DNA of 64,000 nucleotides from Patiria miniata (Eukaryota > Echinodermata > Asteroidea > Valvatida > Asterinidae). A model generated the notes under the pieces. That model searched no databases. It was not told the origin of the DNA and worked only from the letters and a program-made list of their open reading frames with translations. Numbering within the stretch: position 1 is the stretch's first letter; each line of letters opens with the position of its first letter. Location of the stretch: assembly GCF_015706575.1 (NCBI RefSeq), contig NW_024037051.1, positions 2,046,001-2,110,000 of the forward strand, written 5' to 3'. Positions 23,301 through 35,100 of the stretch are shown here, piece after piece. The translations under genes were made by a program, and so were the position numbers.

Positions 23301-26300
23301 TTGGCCTTATCACAAGCTTCTGAACAAGGTATAGTTTGTGCAGAACTTCCCAGGTTAAGGTACCTTTAGACCGCGATAAACGAAGTTCGTGTCGCTGGCG
23401 CTTGCAGGCATTGCTGTTAGACTGACTGCACATAGGGGTACTACTGGCATTGATGCGCTATATCTTGAATTTTCTCCTCAACCACTTGGTTTAAAGACCT
23501 GTCCATTTGCCAGCTTGTTGGCCTCATCATAAGCTTCCGAACAAGGTATAGTTTGTGCAGAACTTCCCAGGTTAAGGTACCTTTAGACGGCGATATACGA
23601 AGTTCGTGTCGCGGGCGCTTGCAGGCATTGCAGTTAGACTGACTGCACATAGGGGTACTACTGGCATTGATGCGCTATATCTTGAATTGTCTCCGCAACC
23701 ACTTGGTTTCAAGACGTGTCCTTTCGCCAGCTTGTTGGCCTTATCACAAGCTTCCGAACAAGGTATAGTTTGTGCAGAACTTCCCAGGTTAAGGTACCTT
23801 TAGACCGCGATATACGAAGTTCGTGTCGCGGGCGCTTGCAGGCATTGCTGTTAGACTGACTGCACATAAGGGTACTACTGGCATTGATGCGCTTTATCTT
23901 AAATTTTCCCGCAACCACTTGGTTTCAAGACCTGTCCTTTTTCCAGCTTGTTGGCCTCATCACAAGCTTTCGAACAAGGTATAGTTTGTGCAGAACTTCC
24001 TAGGTTAAGGTACCTTTAGACCGCGATATACGAAGTTCGTGTCGCCTGAGCTTGCAGGCATTGCTGTTAGACTGACTGCACATAGGGGTACTACTGTCAT
24101 TGATGCGCTATATCTTGAATTTTCTCCGCCATCACTGGGTTTCAAGACCTGTCCTTTTGCCAGCTTGTTGGCCTCATCACAAGCTTCCGAACAAGGTATA
24201 GTTTGTGCAGAACTTCTCTGGTTAAGGTACCTTTAGACGGCGATATACGAAGTTCGTGTCGCGGGCGCTTGCAGGCATTGCTGTTAGACTGACTGCACAT
24301 AATTTTACTACTGGCATTGATGCGCTATATCTTAATTTTTCTCCGCAACCACTGGGTTTCAAGAGCTGTTTTTCGCCAGCTTGTTGGCCTTATCACAAGC
24401 TTCCGAAAAAGGTATAGTTTGTGCAGAACTCCTGGATTAAGGTACCTTTAGACCGCGATATACGAATTTCGTGTCGCGGGCGCTTGCAGGCATTGCTGTT
24501 AGACTGACAGCACATAGGGTACTACTGTACTAGCATTGATGCACTATATCTTGACTTTTCTCCGCAACCACTGGGTGTCAAGACCTGTCCTTTTTTGAGC
24601 TTGTTGGCCTCATCACAAGCTTCCGAACAAGGTATAGTTTGTGCAGAACTTCTCGGATTAAGGTACCTTTAGACTGCCATATACGAAGTTCGTGTCGCGG
24701 GCGCTTGCAGGCATTGCTGTTAGACTGACTGCACATAGGGGTACTACTGGAATTGATGCGCTTTATTTTAAATTTTCTCCGCCACCACTTGGTTTCAAGA
24801 CGTGTCCTTACGCCAGCTTGTTGGCCTTATCACAAGCTTCTGAACAAGGTATAGTTTGTGCAGAACTTCCCAGGTTAAGGTACCTTTAGACCGCGATAAA
24901 CGAAGTTCGTGTCGCTGGCGCTTGCAGGCATTGCTGTTAGACTGACTGCACATAGGGTACTACTGGCATTGATGCGCTATATCTTGAATTTTCTCCTCAA
25001 CCACTTGGTTTAAAGACCTGTCCATTTGCCAGCTTGTTGGCCTCATCATAAGCTTCCGAACAAGGTATAGTTTGTGCAGAACTTCCCAGGTTAAGGTACC
25101 TTTAGACCGCGATATACGAAGTTCGTGTCGCGGGCGCTTGCAGGCATTGCAGTTAGACTGACTGCACATAGGGGTACTACTGGCATTGATGCGCTATATC
25201 TTGAATTGTCTCCGCAACCACTTGGTTTCAAGACGTGTCCTTTCGCCAGCTTGTTGGCCTTATCACAAGCTTCCGAACAAGATATAGTTTGTGCAGAACT
25301 TCCCAGGTTAAGGTACCTTTAGACCGCGATATACGAAGTTCGTGTCGCGGGCGCTTGCAGGCATTGCTGTTAGACTGACTGCACATAGGGGTACTACTGG
25401 CATTGATGGGCTATATCTTAAATTATCGGCAACCACTTTGTTTCAAGACCTGTCCTTTTGCCAGCTTGTTTGCCTTATCACAAGCTTCCGAACAAGGTAT
25501 AGTTTGTGCAGAACTTCCCAGGTTAAGGTACCTTTAGACCGCCATATACGAAGTTCGTGTCGCGGGCGCTTGCAGGCATTGCTGTTAGACTGACTGCACA
25601 TAGGGGTACTACTGGAATTGATGCGCTATATCTTAAATTTTCTCCGCCACCACTTGGTTTCAAGACGTGTCCTTACTCCAGCTTTTGGCCTTATCACAAG
25701 CTTCTGAACAAGGTATAGTTTGTGCAGAACTTCCAGGTTAAGGTACCTTTAGACCGCGATAAACGAAGTTCGTGTCGCGGGCGCTTGCAGGCATTGCTGT
25801 TAGACTGACTGCACATAGGGGTACTACTGGCATTGATGCGCTATATCTTGAATTTTCTCCTCAACCACTTGGTTTAAAGACCTGTCCATTTGCCAGCTTG
25901 TTGGCCTCATCATAAGCTTCCGAACAAGGTATAGTTTGTGCAGAACTTCCCAGGTTAAGGTACCTTTAGACCGCGATATACGAAGTTCGTGTCGCGGGCG
26001 CTTGCAGGCATTGCTGTTAGACTGACTGCACATAGGGGTACTACTGGCATTGATGCGCTATATCTTGAATTGTCTCCGTAACCACTTGGTTTCAAGACGT
26101 GTCCTTTCGCCAGCTTGTTGACCTTATCACAAGCTTCCGAACAAGGTATAGTTTGTGCAGAACTTCCCAGGTTAAGGTACCTTTAGACCGCGATAAACGA
26201 AGTTCGTGTCGCTGGCGCTTGCAGGCATTGCTGTTAGACTGACTGCACATAGGGGTACTACTGGCATTGATGCGCTATATCTTGAATTTTCTCCTCAACC

Positions 26301-26840
26301 ACTTGGTTTAAAGACCTGTCCATTTGCCAGCTTGTGGCCTCATCTAAGCTTCCAAACAAGGTATAGTTTGTGCAGAACTTTTCAGGTTAAGGTACCTTTA
26401 GACCGCGATATACGAAGTTCGTGTCGCGGGCGCTTGCAGGCATTGCAGTTAGACTGACTGCACATAGGGGTACTACTGGCATTGATGCGCTATATCTTGA
26501 ATTGTCTCCGCAACCACTTGGTTTCAAGACGTGTCCTTTCGCCAGCTTGTTGGCCTTATCACAAGCTTCCGAACAAGATATAGTTTGTGCAGAACTTCCC
26601 AGGTTAAGGTACCTTTAGACCGCGATATACGAAGTTCGTGTCGCGGGCGCTTGCAGGCATTGCTGTTAGACTGACTGCACATAGGGGTACTACTGGCATT
26701 GATGGGCTATAACTTAAATTATCGGCAACCACTTGTTTCAAGACCTGTCCTTTTGCCAGCTTGTTTGCCTTATCACAAGCTTCCGAACAAGGTATAGTTT
26801 GTGCAGAACTTCCCAGGTTAAGGTACCTTTAGACCGCCAT

Positions 26841-27414
26841 ATGGGTCATTCCATGTCAGACCAACGCACTTTTTTACCTCATGTCTTCCGATTTGATAAA
26901 AATTGCTGTGCTTGTAGATCCTAATGAGCAATGAATACACACCAATTTTTAGCCCGATCCAACCTATTATGTGGTCAGGGCAGAAGCCACAAAAAATTGG
27001 CATTTTTAGAGTAAAATACCACCCTTTTGGTATAAATATGTCAAAACTATGGCAATTTTCATCGAATATATATGAATTTGGTATTAAAATAATGAGGATT
27101 GCATGCTCAAATCACTTCTTTTGTCAAAATTAAATTTTGTGAAAAGTAGGTCACATGACCTTTAATATGCTATCGTGACCTTTGACCAATTTTTGGTAAT
27201 AATGTATCATTCCGAAAATCAACGAAATAAAAAGAACTTGCTAGAGCATGTCTTCCTCTATCAGAATCTACTAAAAATCAGTTGGGGTCTTCAAAATTTA
27301 CAACTTTATGACTATTTTTGTACAGTTGGTAGGTTACAAATGAGTCAATTTATAGACTTTACATAAGAAATACACCAACACAACTTACTATTCTGTTTCT
27401 AAAGTTACTAAAAT
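26841..27414 (+). repeat. Left inverted arm
   Basis: AT-rich, 574 bp, matching the reverse complement of 28592-29165. It contains GGTCACATGACC, corresponding to GGTCACGTGACC in the other arm, an internal near-palindrome kept in both. The match ends at GTTACTAAAAT. Confidence 0.85.
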
Positions 27415-27486
27415 ATATCTTGGTTTGTGAATTTCTAATTCTGAGGGCTGATGAGGTCTAACCAGACTCATAGTGTAAATTATCAG

Positions 27487-27658
27487 CAGTGGCGCACCCA
27501 GGATTTGGCTTTTGGTGGGGGGGGGGGGTCATAAATCGTTTTTTGTTCAAATTTCTGTAAAAGATTGGACCAACAAAGACTAGCCTAAAATCAAACAAAC
27601 AAATTGACAATGTTGGGGGTGGGTTCAAGCCCCCCCCCCCCCCTCCTGGGTGCCACTG
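27487..27658. mobile_element. Small inverted-repeat element with poly-G and poly-C tracts (MITE-like)
   Basis: 172 bp with ends CAGTGGCGCACCCAGGA and, inverted, CAGTGGCACCCAGGA. Just inside the left end is a run of 12 G (27517-27528) and near the right end a run of 14 C (27630-27643). The inverted repeat can be extended outward through ATTATCAG on both sides, leaving TA at each flank, so a TA target duplication is possible. It is non-coding. Ends beginning CAGTGGCG followed by G-runs are common among short non-autonomous DNA transposons of invertebrates; the superfamily is not certain. Confidence 0.7.
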
Positions 27659-27665
27659 ATAATTA

Positions 27666-27779
27666 GTTATCCCACGAGCGCCCTTGGAATACGAAATAAT
27701 GCAATGCTGCTGTGACCCATATGCCACTCGATGCACTACATAATTCCGTGTTCCACGAGCGCAAGTGGGATTTTATAAC
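27666..27779. mobile_element. 114-bp imperfect hairpin element (MITE-like)
   Basis: The left side GTTATCCCACGAGCGC pairs with the right side GCGCAAGTGGGATTTTATAAC, apart from a five-base insertion and two mismatches. The inverted match continues imperfectly inward (GGAATACG against CGTGTTCC, and ATGCA against TGCA-containing stretches). The whole could fold into one long hairpin. No coding potential. Confidence 0.55.
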
Positions 27780-27784
27780 CAATT

Positions 27785-28330
27785 TATCTTCAAGCAAACT
27801 TGATATCAAATGTGTACACGCGGTGAAGATGTACGTGCATACATGTAGTGTATTGGTCCGTTCAGCAGGAAATAACACAAAATATGTACACTATCTATAT
27901 ATCTATCAAGTCGGCTCGAGACGTTGCCGTGAGGCCGTCTTGAGGCGGAACGATGCCTGACGCGCCACACCTCCCTTGACTCCATGCAACTGGCCAACTC
28001 CTCCTTCGTCTCGACTCCTGCATCCTGCATCAACGTCATTAACATAGTTGTCCTTGGGCGTCCAGGCTCTCGTCTGCCATGCGTTGGTTCCCAAGCCACG
28101 AGCTTACTAGCAGGCAGCTCAGGGTGTCTGTGGCAGTGACCAGCAAGCTGTAACCTACGCGCCTTGATCTTCTCCGTGAGCGCAGGGAGTTTACCATAGA
28201 GCCGGACATTGTATCACGTACATTTTTAATATCTGGGTGCAATATAGCTGTGGCAATATTATATAAAATCACACAGTTGTTGCTATAGATGGACTAATCA
28301 GGGTCTAGGATTCAAGTTTGCTTGAAGATA
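27785..28330. repeat. 19-bp inverted repeat pair flanking the LINE tail
   Basis: TATCTTCAAGCAAACTTGA at 27785-27803 is repeated in inverted orientation at 28312-28330. Each copy also holds a small hairpin (TCAAG, CAAA, CTTGA). The pair encloses the LINE tail, so it may mark the ends of another short DNA element into which the LINE inserted, or a small fold-back rearrangement. No family is assigned. Confidence 0.5.
27891..28215 (-). pseudogene. 3' tail of an endonuclease-RT LINE (RTE-like), relic
   Basis: On the minus strand the frame reads YNVRLYGKLPALTEKI, then RRLQLAGHCHRHPEL, SKLVAWEPTHGRREPGRP, and finally EELASCMESREVWRVRH. This is the familiar C-terminal region of RTE-like and related RT proteins, where W-P-HG-R-GRP and M-DR-WR motifs follow the RT domain. 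Upstream the frame is closed by a stop just before YNVRLYG (near 28215), and nothing of the RT core remains. Downstream it ends in a GATAGATATATAGATAG microsatellite (27891-27908), as expected of a LINE 3' tail. It is therefore a short 5'-truncated insertion, the usual outcome of retrotransposition. The clade assignment is from motif memory only. Confidence 0.7.
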
Positions 28331-28591
28331 ATACTTAATTTACAATCAAAGTTACCTTTACTCATTCATCACTGTGCTTCTTGAACTTTAATGACTCTCA
28401 CAGACTTGGCATTTTGTTCCTTTGAGATGAATTTTACCTGGACGTGAGTCCGCTGTACTGGGTGAAGGCCTGGTTACTGTTAGTGGTTAGCACACTTCCG
28501 AGTCCAGATATTCTGATTAGACAGTTTCTTTGGATCAGAAGGTAGAATTTGTTTTTCCTGCTTTGTACTTTATACATAAAAATCTAGATTA
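28331..28591. other. Unassigned interior of the inverted-arm element
   Basis: About 260 bp of AT-rich sequence between the 19-bp inverted repeat and the right arm. No reading frame, tandem repeat or recognised element was found. The corresponding left spacer (27415-27486) is much shorter, so the arms are not centred on a common loop. Confidence 0.4.
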
Positions 28592-29165
28592 ATTTTAGTA
28601 ACTTAAGAAACAGAATAGTAAGTTGTGTTGGTGTATTTCTTATGTAAAGTTTATAAATTGACTCATTTGTAACCTACCAACTGTACAAAAATAGTCATAA
28701 AGTTGTAAATTTTGAAGACCCCAACTGATTTTTAGTAGATTCTGATAGAGGAAGACATGCTCTAGCAAGTTATTTTTATTTCGTTGATTTTCGGAATGAT
28801 ACATTATTACAAAAATTGGGTCAAAGGTCACGATAGCATATTAAAGGTCACGTGACCCTACTTTCACAAAATTTTAATTTTGACAAAGAAAGTGATTTGA
28901 GCATGCAATCCTCATTATTTTTAATACAAAATTCACATATATTTGGGTTAAAATTGCCATAGTTTTGACATATTTATACCAAAAGGTGGTATTTTACTCT
29001 AAAATGCCATTTTTTGTGGCTTCTGCCTGACCAATGGTAGGTCGGATCGGGCTAAAAATTGGTGTGTATTCATTGCTCATTAGGACCTACAAGCACAGCA
29101 ATTTTTTATTAAAATCGGAAGACATGAGGTAAAAAAGTGCGTTGGTCTGACATGGAATGACCCAT
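28592..29165 (-). repeat. Right inverted arm
   Basis: Reverse complement of 26841-27414 with scattered differences. It ends GGAATGACCCAT, after which satellite resumes at TGTACGAAGTTCG. The open frames seen at matching positions in the two arms (27175 and 28640) are the same sequence read twice and are not evidence of a gene. Confidence 0.85.
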
Positions 29166-32100
29166 TGTACGAAGTTCGTGTCGCGGGCGCTTGCAGGCAT
29201 TGCTGTTAGACTGACTGCACATAGGGGTACTACTGGAATTGATGCGCTATATCTTAAATTTTCTCCGCCACCACTTGGTTTCAAGACGTGTCCTTACTCC
29301 AGCTTGTTGGCCTTATCACAAGCTTCTGAACAAGGTATAGTTTGTGCAGAACTTCCCAGGTTAAGGTACCTTTAGACCGCGATTAACGAAGTTCGTGTCG
29401 CTGGCGCTTGCAGGCATTGCTGTTAGACTGACTGCACATAGGGGTACTACTGGCATTGATGCGCTTAATCTTGAATTTTCTCCTCAACCAATTGGTTTAA
29501 AGACCTGTCCTTTGCCAGCTTGTTGGCCTCATCATAAGCTTCCGAACAAGGTATAGTTTGTGCAGAACTTCCCAGGTTAAGATACCTTTAGACCGCGATA
29601 TACGAAGTTCGTGTCGCGGGCGCTTGCAGGCATTGCAGTTAGACTGACTGCACATAGGGTACTACTGGCATTGATGCGCTATATCTTGAATTGTCTCCGC
29701 AACCACTTGTTTCAAGACCTGTCCTTTGCCAGCTTGTTGGCCTTATCACAAGCTTCCGAACAAGGTATAGTTTGTGCAGAACTTCCCAGGTTAAGGTACC
29801 TTTAGACCGCGATATACGAAGTTCGTGTCGCGGGCGCTTGCAGGCATTGCTGTTACACTGACTGCACATAGGGGTACTACTGGCATTGATGCGCTTTATC
29901 TTAAATTTTTCTCGCAACCACTAGTTTCAAGACCTATCCTTTTGCCAGCTTGTTGCCTCATCACAAGCTTCGAACAAGGTATAGTTTGTGCAGAACTTCT
30001 AGGTTAAGGTACCTTTAGACCGCTATATACGAAGTTCGTGTCGCCTGCGCTTGCAGGCATTGCTGTTAGACTGACTGCACATAGGGTACTACTGTCATTG
30101 ATGCGCTATATCTTGAATTTTCTCCGCATCACTAGGTTTCAAGTCCTGTCCTTTTGCCAGCTTGTTGGCCTTATCACAAGCTTCTGAACAAGGTATAGTT
30201 TTGTGCAGAACTTCTCTGGTTGAGGTACCTTTAGACGGCGATATACGAAGTTCGTGTCGCGGGCGCTTGCAGGCATTGCTGTTAGACTGACTGCACATAA
30301 TTTTACTACTCGCATTGCTGCGCTATATCTTAATTTTTCTCCGGAACCACTTGTTTCAAGAGCTGTCCTTTCGCCAGCTTGTTGGCCTTATCACAAGCTT
30401 CCGAAAAGGTATATTTTGTGCAGAGCTCCCTGGATTAAGGTACCTTTAGACCGCGATATACGAATTTCGTGTCGCGTGCACTTGCAGGCATTGCAGTTAG
30501 ACTGACAGCACATAGGGGTACTACTAGCATTGATGCGCTATATCTTGACTTTTCTCCGCAACCACTGGGTGTCAAGACCTGTCCTTTTTTCAGCTTGTTG
30601 GCCTCAAGACAAGCTTCCGAACAAGGTATAGTTTGTGCAGAACTTCTCGGTTAGGTACCTTTAGACCGCGATATACGAAGTTCGTGTCGCGGGCGCTTGC
30701 AGGCATTGCAGTTAGACTGACTGCACATAGGGGTAATACTGGCATTGATGCTCTATATCTTGAATTTTCTCCTCAACCACTTGGTTCAAGACCTGTCCAT
30801 TTGCCAGCTTGTTGGCCTCATCACAAGCTTCCGAACAAGGTATAGTTTGTGCAGAACTTCCCAGGTTATTAAGGTACCTTTAGACGGCGATATACGAAGC
30901 TCGTGTCTCGGGCGCTTGCAGGCATTGCAGTTAGACTGACTGCACATAGGGGTACTACTGGCATTGATGCGCTATATCTTAAATTTTCTCCTGAACCACT
31001 TGGTTTCAAGACCTGTCCTTTTGCCAGCTTGTTGGCCTCATCATAAGCTTCCGAACAAGGTATAGTTTGTGCAGAACTTCCCAGGTTAAGGTACCTTTAG
31101 ACCACCGTATACGAAGTTCGTGTCGCGGGCGCTTGCAGGCATTGCTGTTAGACTGACTGCACATATGGGTACTACTGGCATTGATGCTCTATATCTTAAA
31201 TTTTCTTCGCCACCACTGGGTTTCAAGACCTGTCCTTTTGCCAGCTTGTTGCCTTATCACAACCTTCCGAACAAGGTATAGTTTGTGCAGAACTTCACTG
31301 GTTAAGGTACCTTTAGACGGCGATATACGAAGTTCGTGTCGCGGGCGCTTGCAGGCATTGCTGTTAGACTGACTGCACATATGGGTACTACTGGCATTGA
31401 TGCGCTATATCTTGATTGTCTCGGCAACACTTGGTTTCAAAGACCTGTCCTTTCGCCAGCTTGTTGGCCTTATCACAAGCTTCCGAACAAGGTATAGTTT
31501 TTGCAGAACTTCCCAGGTTAAGGTACCTTTAGGCCGCGATATACGAAGTTCGTGTCGCGGGCGCTTGCAGACATTGCTGTTAGACTGACTGCACATATGT
31601 ATACTACTGGCATTGATGCGCTATATCTTGAATTTTCTCCGCAACCACTGGGTTTCAAGACCTGTCCTTTTTCCAGCTTGTTGGCCTCATCACAAGCTTC
31701 CGACCAAGGTATAGTTTGTGCAGAACTTCTCAGGTTAAGGTACCTTTAGACGGCGATATACGAAGTTCGTGTCGCGGGCGCTTGCAGGCATTGCTGTTAG
31801 ACTGACTGCACATATGGTACTACTGGCATTGATGCGCTATATCTTGAATTGTTCTCCGCAACCACTTTTTTCAAGACGTGTCCTTTCGCCAGCTTGTTGG
31901 CCTTATCACAAGCTTCCGAACAAGGTATAGTTTGTGCAGAACTTCTCGGTTAAGGTACCTTTAGACCGCGATATACGAAGTTCGTGTCGCGGGCGCTTGC
32001 AGGCATTGCAGTTAGACTGACTGCACATAGGGGTACTACTGGCATTGATGCGCTATATCTTAATTTTCTCCTGAACCACTTGGTTTCAAGACCTGTCCTT

Positions 32101-35100
32101 TTGCCAGCTTGTTGGCCTCATCATAAGCTTCCGAACAAGGTATAGTTTGTGCAGAACTTCCCAGGTTAAGGTACCTTTAGACCGCCATATACGAAGTTCG
32201 TGTCGCGGGCGCTTGCAGGCATTGCTGTTAGACTGACTGCACATATGGTACTACTGGCATTGATGCTCTATATCTTAAATTTTCTTCGCCACCACTGGGT
32301 TTCAAGACCTGTCCTTTTGCCAGCTTGTTGGCCTCATCACAAGCTTCCGAACAAGGTATAGTTTGTGCAGAACTTCCCAGGTTTAAGGTACCTTTAGACG
32401 GCGATATACGAAACTCGTGTCTCGGGCGCTTGCAGGCATTGCAGTTAGACTGACTGCACATAGGGGTACTACTGGCATTGATGCGCTATATCTTGAATTT
32501 TCTCCTGAACCACTTGGTTTCAAGACCTGTCCTTTTGCCAGCTTGTTGGCCTCATCATAAGCTTCCGAACAAGGTATAGTTTGTGCAGAACTTCCCAGGT
32601 TAAGGTACCTTTAGACACCATATACGAAGTTCGTGTCGCGGCGCTTGCAGGCATTGCTGTTAGACTGACTGCACATATGTGTACTACTGGCATTGATGCT
32701 CTATATCTTAAATTTTCTTCGCACCCACTGGTTTCAAGACCTGTCCTTTTGCCAGCTTGTTGGCCTCATCACAAGCTTCCAAACAAGGTATAGTTTGTGC
32801 AGAACTTCACTGGTTGAGGTACCTTTAGACTGCGATATACGAAGTTCGTGTCGCGGGCGCTTGCAGCATTGCTGTTAGACTGACTGCACATATCGGTACT
32901 ACTGGCATTGATGCGATATATCTGAATTGTCTCCGCAACCACTTGGTTTCAAGACGTGTCCTTTCGCCAGCTTGTTGGCCTTATCACAAGCTTCCGAACA
33001 AGGTATAGTTTGTGCAGAACTTCCCAGGTTAAGCTACCTTTAGGCCGCGATACGAAGTTCGTGTCGCGGGCGCTTGCAGACATTGCTGTTAGACTGACTG
33101 CACATATGTGTACTACTACTGGCATTGATGCGCTATATCTTAAATTTTCACCGCAACCACTGGGTTTCAAGAACTGTCCTTTTGCCAGCTTGTTGGCCTC
33201 ATCACAAGCTTCCGAACAAGGTATAGTTTGTGCAGAACTTCCCAGGTTAAGGTACCTTTAGACCGCGATATACGAAGTTCGTGTCGCGGGCGCTTGCAGG
33301 CATTGCAGTTAGACTGACTGCACATAGGGGTACTACTGGCATTGATGCGCTATATCTTGAATTTTCTCCTCAACCACTTGGTTTCAAGACCTGTCCATTT
33401 GCCAGCTTGTTGGCCTCATCATAAGCTTTCGAACAAGGTATAGTTTGTGCAGAACTTCCCAGGTTATTAAGGTACCTTTAGACGGCGATATACGAAGCTC
33501 GTGTCTCGGGCGCTTGCAGGCATTGCAGTTAGACTGACTGCACATAGGGGTACTACTGGCATTGATGCGCTATATCTTAAATTTTCTCCTGAACCACTTG
33601 GTTTCAAGACTGTCCTTTTGCCAGCTTGTTGCCTCATCATAAGCTTCCGAACAAGGTATAGTTTTGTGCAGAACTTCACTGGTTAAGGTACCTTTAGACG
33701 GCGATATACGAAGTTCGTGTCTCGGGCGCTTGCAGGCATTGCTGTTAGACTGACTGCACATATCGGTACTACTGGCATTGATGCTATATCTTGAATTTCT
33801 CTCGCAACCACTTGTTTCAAGACGTGTCCTTTTGCCAGCTTGTTGGCCTTATCACACCTTCCGAACAAGGTATAGTTTGTGCAGAACTTCACTGTTGAGG
33901 TACCTTTAGACGGCGATATACGAAGTTCGTGTCTCGGGCGCTTGCAGGCATTGCTGTTAGACTGACTGCACATATCGGTACTACTGGCATTGATGCGCTA
34001 TATCTTGAATTGTCTCCGCAACCACTTGGTTTCAAGACGTGTCCTTTCGCCAGCTTGTTGGCCTTATCACAAGCTTCCGAACAAGGTATAGTTTGTGCAG
34101 AACTTCCCAGGTTAAGCTACCTTTAGGCCGCGATATACGAAGTTCGTGTCGCGGGCGCTTGCAGACATTGCTGTTAGACTGACTGCACATAGGTATACTA
34201 CTGGCATTGATGCGCTATATCTTAAATTTTCTTCGCCACCACTGGTTTCAAGACCTGTCCTTTTGCCAGCTTGTTGGCCTCATCACAAGCTTCGAACAAG
34301 GTATAGTTTGTGCAGAACTTCCCAGGTTATTAAGTACCTTTAGACGGCGATATACGAAACTCGTGTCTCGGGCGCTTGCAGGCATTGCAGTTAGACTGAC
34401 TGCACATAGGGGTACTACTGGCATTGATGCGCTATATCTTAATTTTCTCCTGAACCACTTGGTTTCAAGACCTGTCCTTTTGCCAGCTTGTTGGCCTCAT
34501 CATAAGCTTCCGAACAAGGTATAGTTTGTGCAGAACTTCACTGGTTGAGGTACCTTTAGACGGCGATATACGAAGTTCGTGTCGCGGGCGCTTGCAGGCA
34601 TTGCTGTTAGACTGACTGCACATATCGGTACTACTGGCATTGATGCGCTATATCTTGAATTTTCTCCGCACCACTTGGTTTCAAGACCTGTCCTTTCGCC
34701 AGCTTGTTGGCCTTATCACAACCTTCCGAACAAGGTATAGTTTGTGCAGAACTTCACTGGTTGAGGTACCTTTAGACGGCGATATACGAAGTTCGTGTCG
34801 CGGGCGCTTGCAGGCATTGCTGTTAGACTGACTGCACATATCGGTACTACTGGCATTGATGCGATATATCTTAATTGTCTCCGCAACCACTGGTTTCAAG
34901 ACGTGTCCTTTCGCCAGCTTGTTGGCCTTATCACAAGCTTCCGAACAAGGTATAGTTTTTGTGCAGAACTTCCCAGGTTAAGCTACCTTTAGGCCGCGAT
35001 ACACGAAGTTCGTGTCGCGGGCGCTTGCAGACATTGCTGTTAGACTGACTGCACATATGTATACTACTGGCATTGATGCGCTATATCTTGACTTTTCTCC

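Larger units (their letters stand above)
7443..26840 (+). repeat. 217-bp satellite array, middle block with higher-order repeats
   Basis: About 89 units in the same orientation and register as the left block, still diverged from each other. Many unit types recur at fixed multiples of 217 bp: dimers at 9967-10822, an 11-mer (10823 onward against 13205 onward), and hexamers between 14497 and 20362. Short unit variants of about 215 bp carrying GTGTACTACTGG and TTATCGGCAACC occur at 21878, 22093 and 25342. Other variants include units with CACATAATTTTACTACT, units with GTCGCCTGCGCTTGC and units with GATGAAATTGCAAG. No gene-like signal was found. The block ends where a long-inverted-arm element begins at 26841. 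Confidence 0.97.
26841..29165. mobile_element. Long-inverted-arm DNA element (foldback-like), family unassigned
   Basis: A 2325-bp insertion in satellite whose ends are inverted copies of each other. The left arm 26841-27414 and right arm 28592-29165 are each 574 bp. Both termini read ATGGGTCATTCCATGTCAGA inward and the first 50 or so bases match exactly; further in, the arms differ by scattered substitutions and short indels, roughly 5-8% by eye. The satellite is interrupted between GACCGCCAT and TACGAAGTTCG. The target duplication is short and unclear (AT-rich). No transposase frame is recognisable, so it is non-autonomous or has lost its coding core. The centre is occupied by other mobile-element debris. 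Confidence 0.85.

Noticed and set aside
27712-27960. Plus-strand frame of 82 codons over the nested region
   Set aside because: It crosses the hairpin element, the 19-bp inverted repeat and the antisense of the LINE tail. No domain is recognisable.
27175-28831. A 63-codon frame at 27175 matched by one at 28640 as a conserved protein
   Set aside because: The two are the same inverted-arm sequence read in each arm, so the match is not independent evidence of coding.
26841-29165. LTR retroelement explanation for the repeated ends
   Set aside because: The terminal repeats are inverted, not direct, and there is no primer-binding site, polypurine tract or retroelement coding region of that type.
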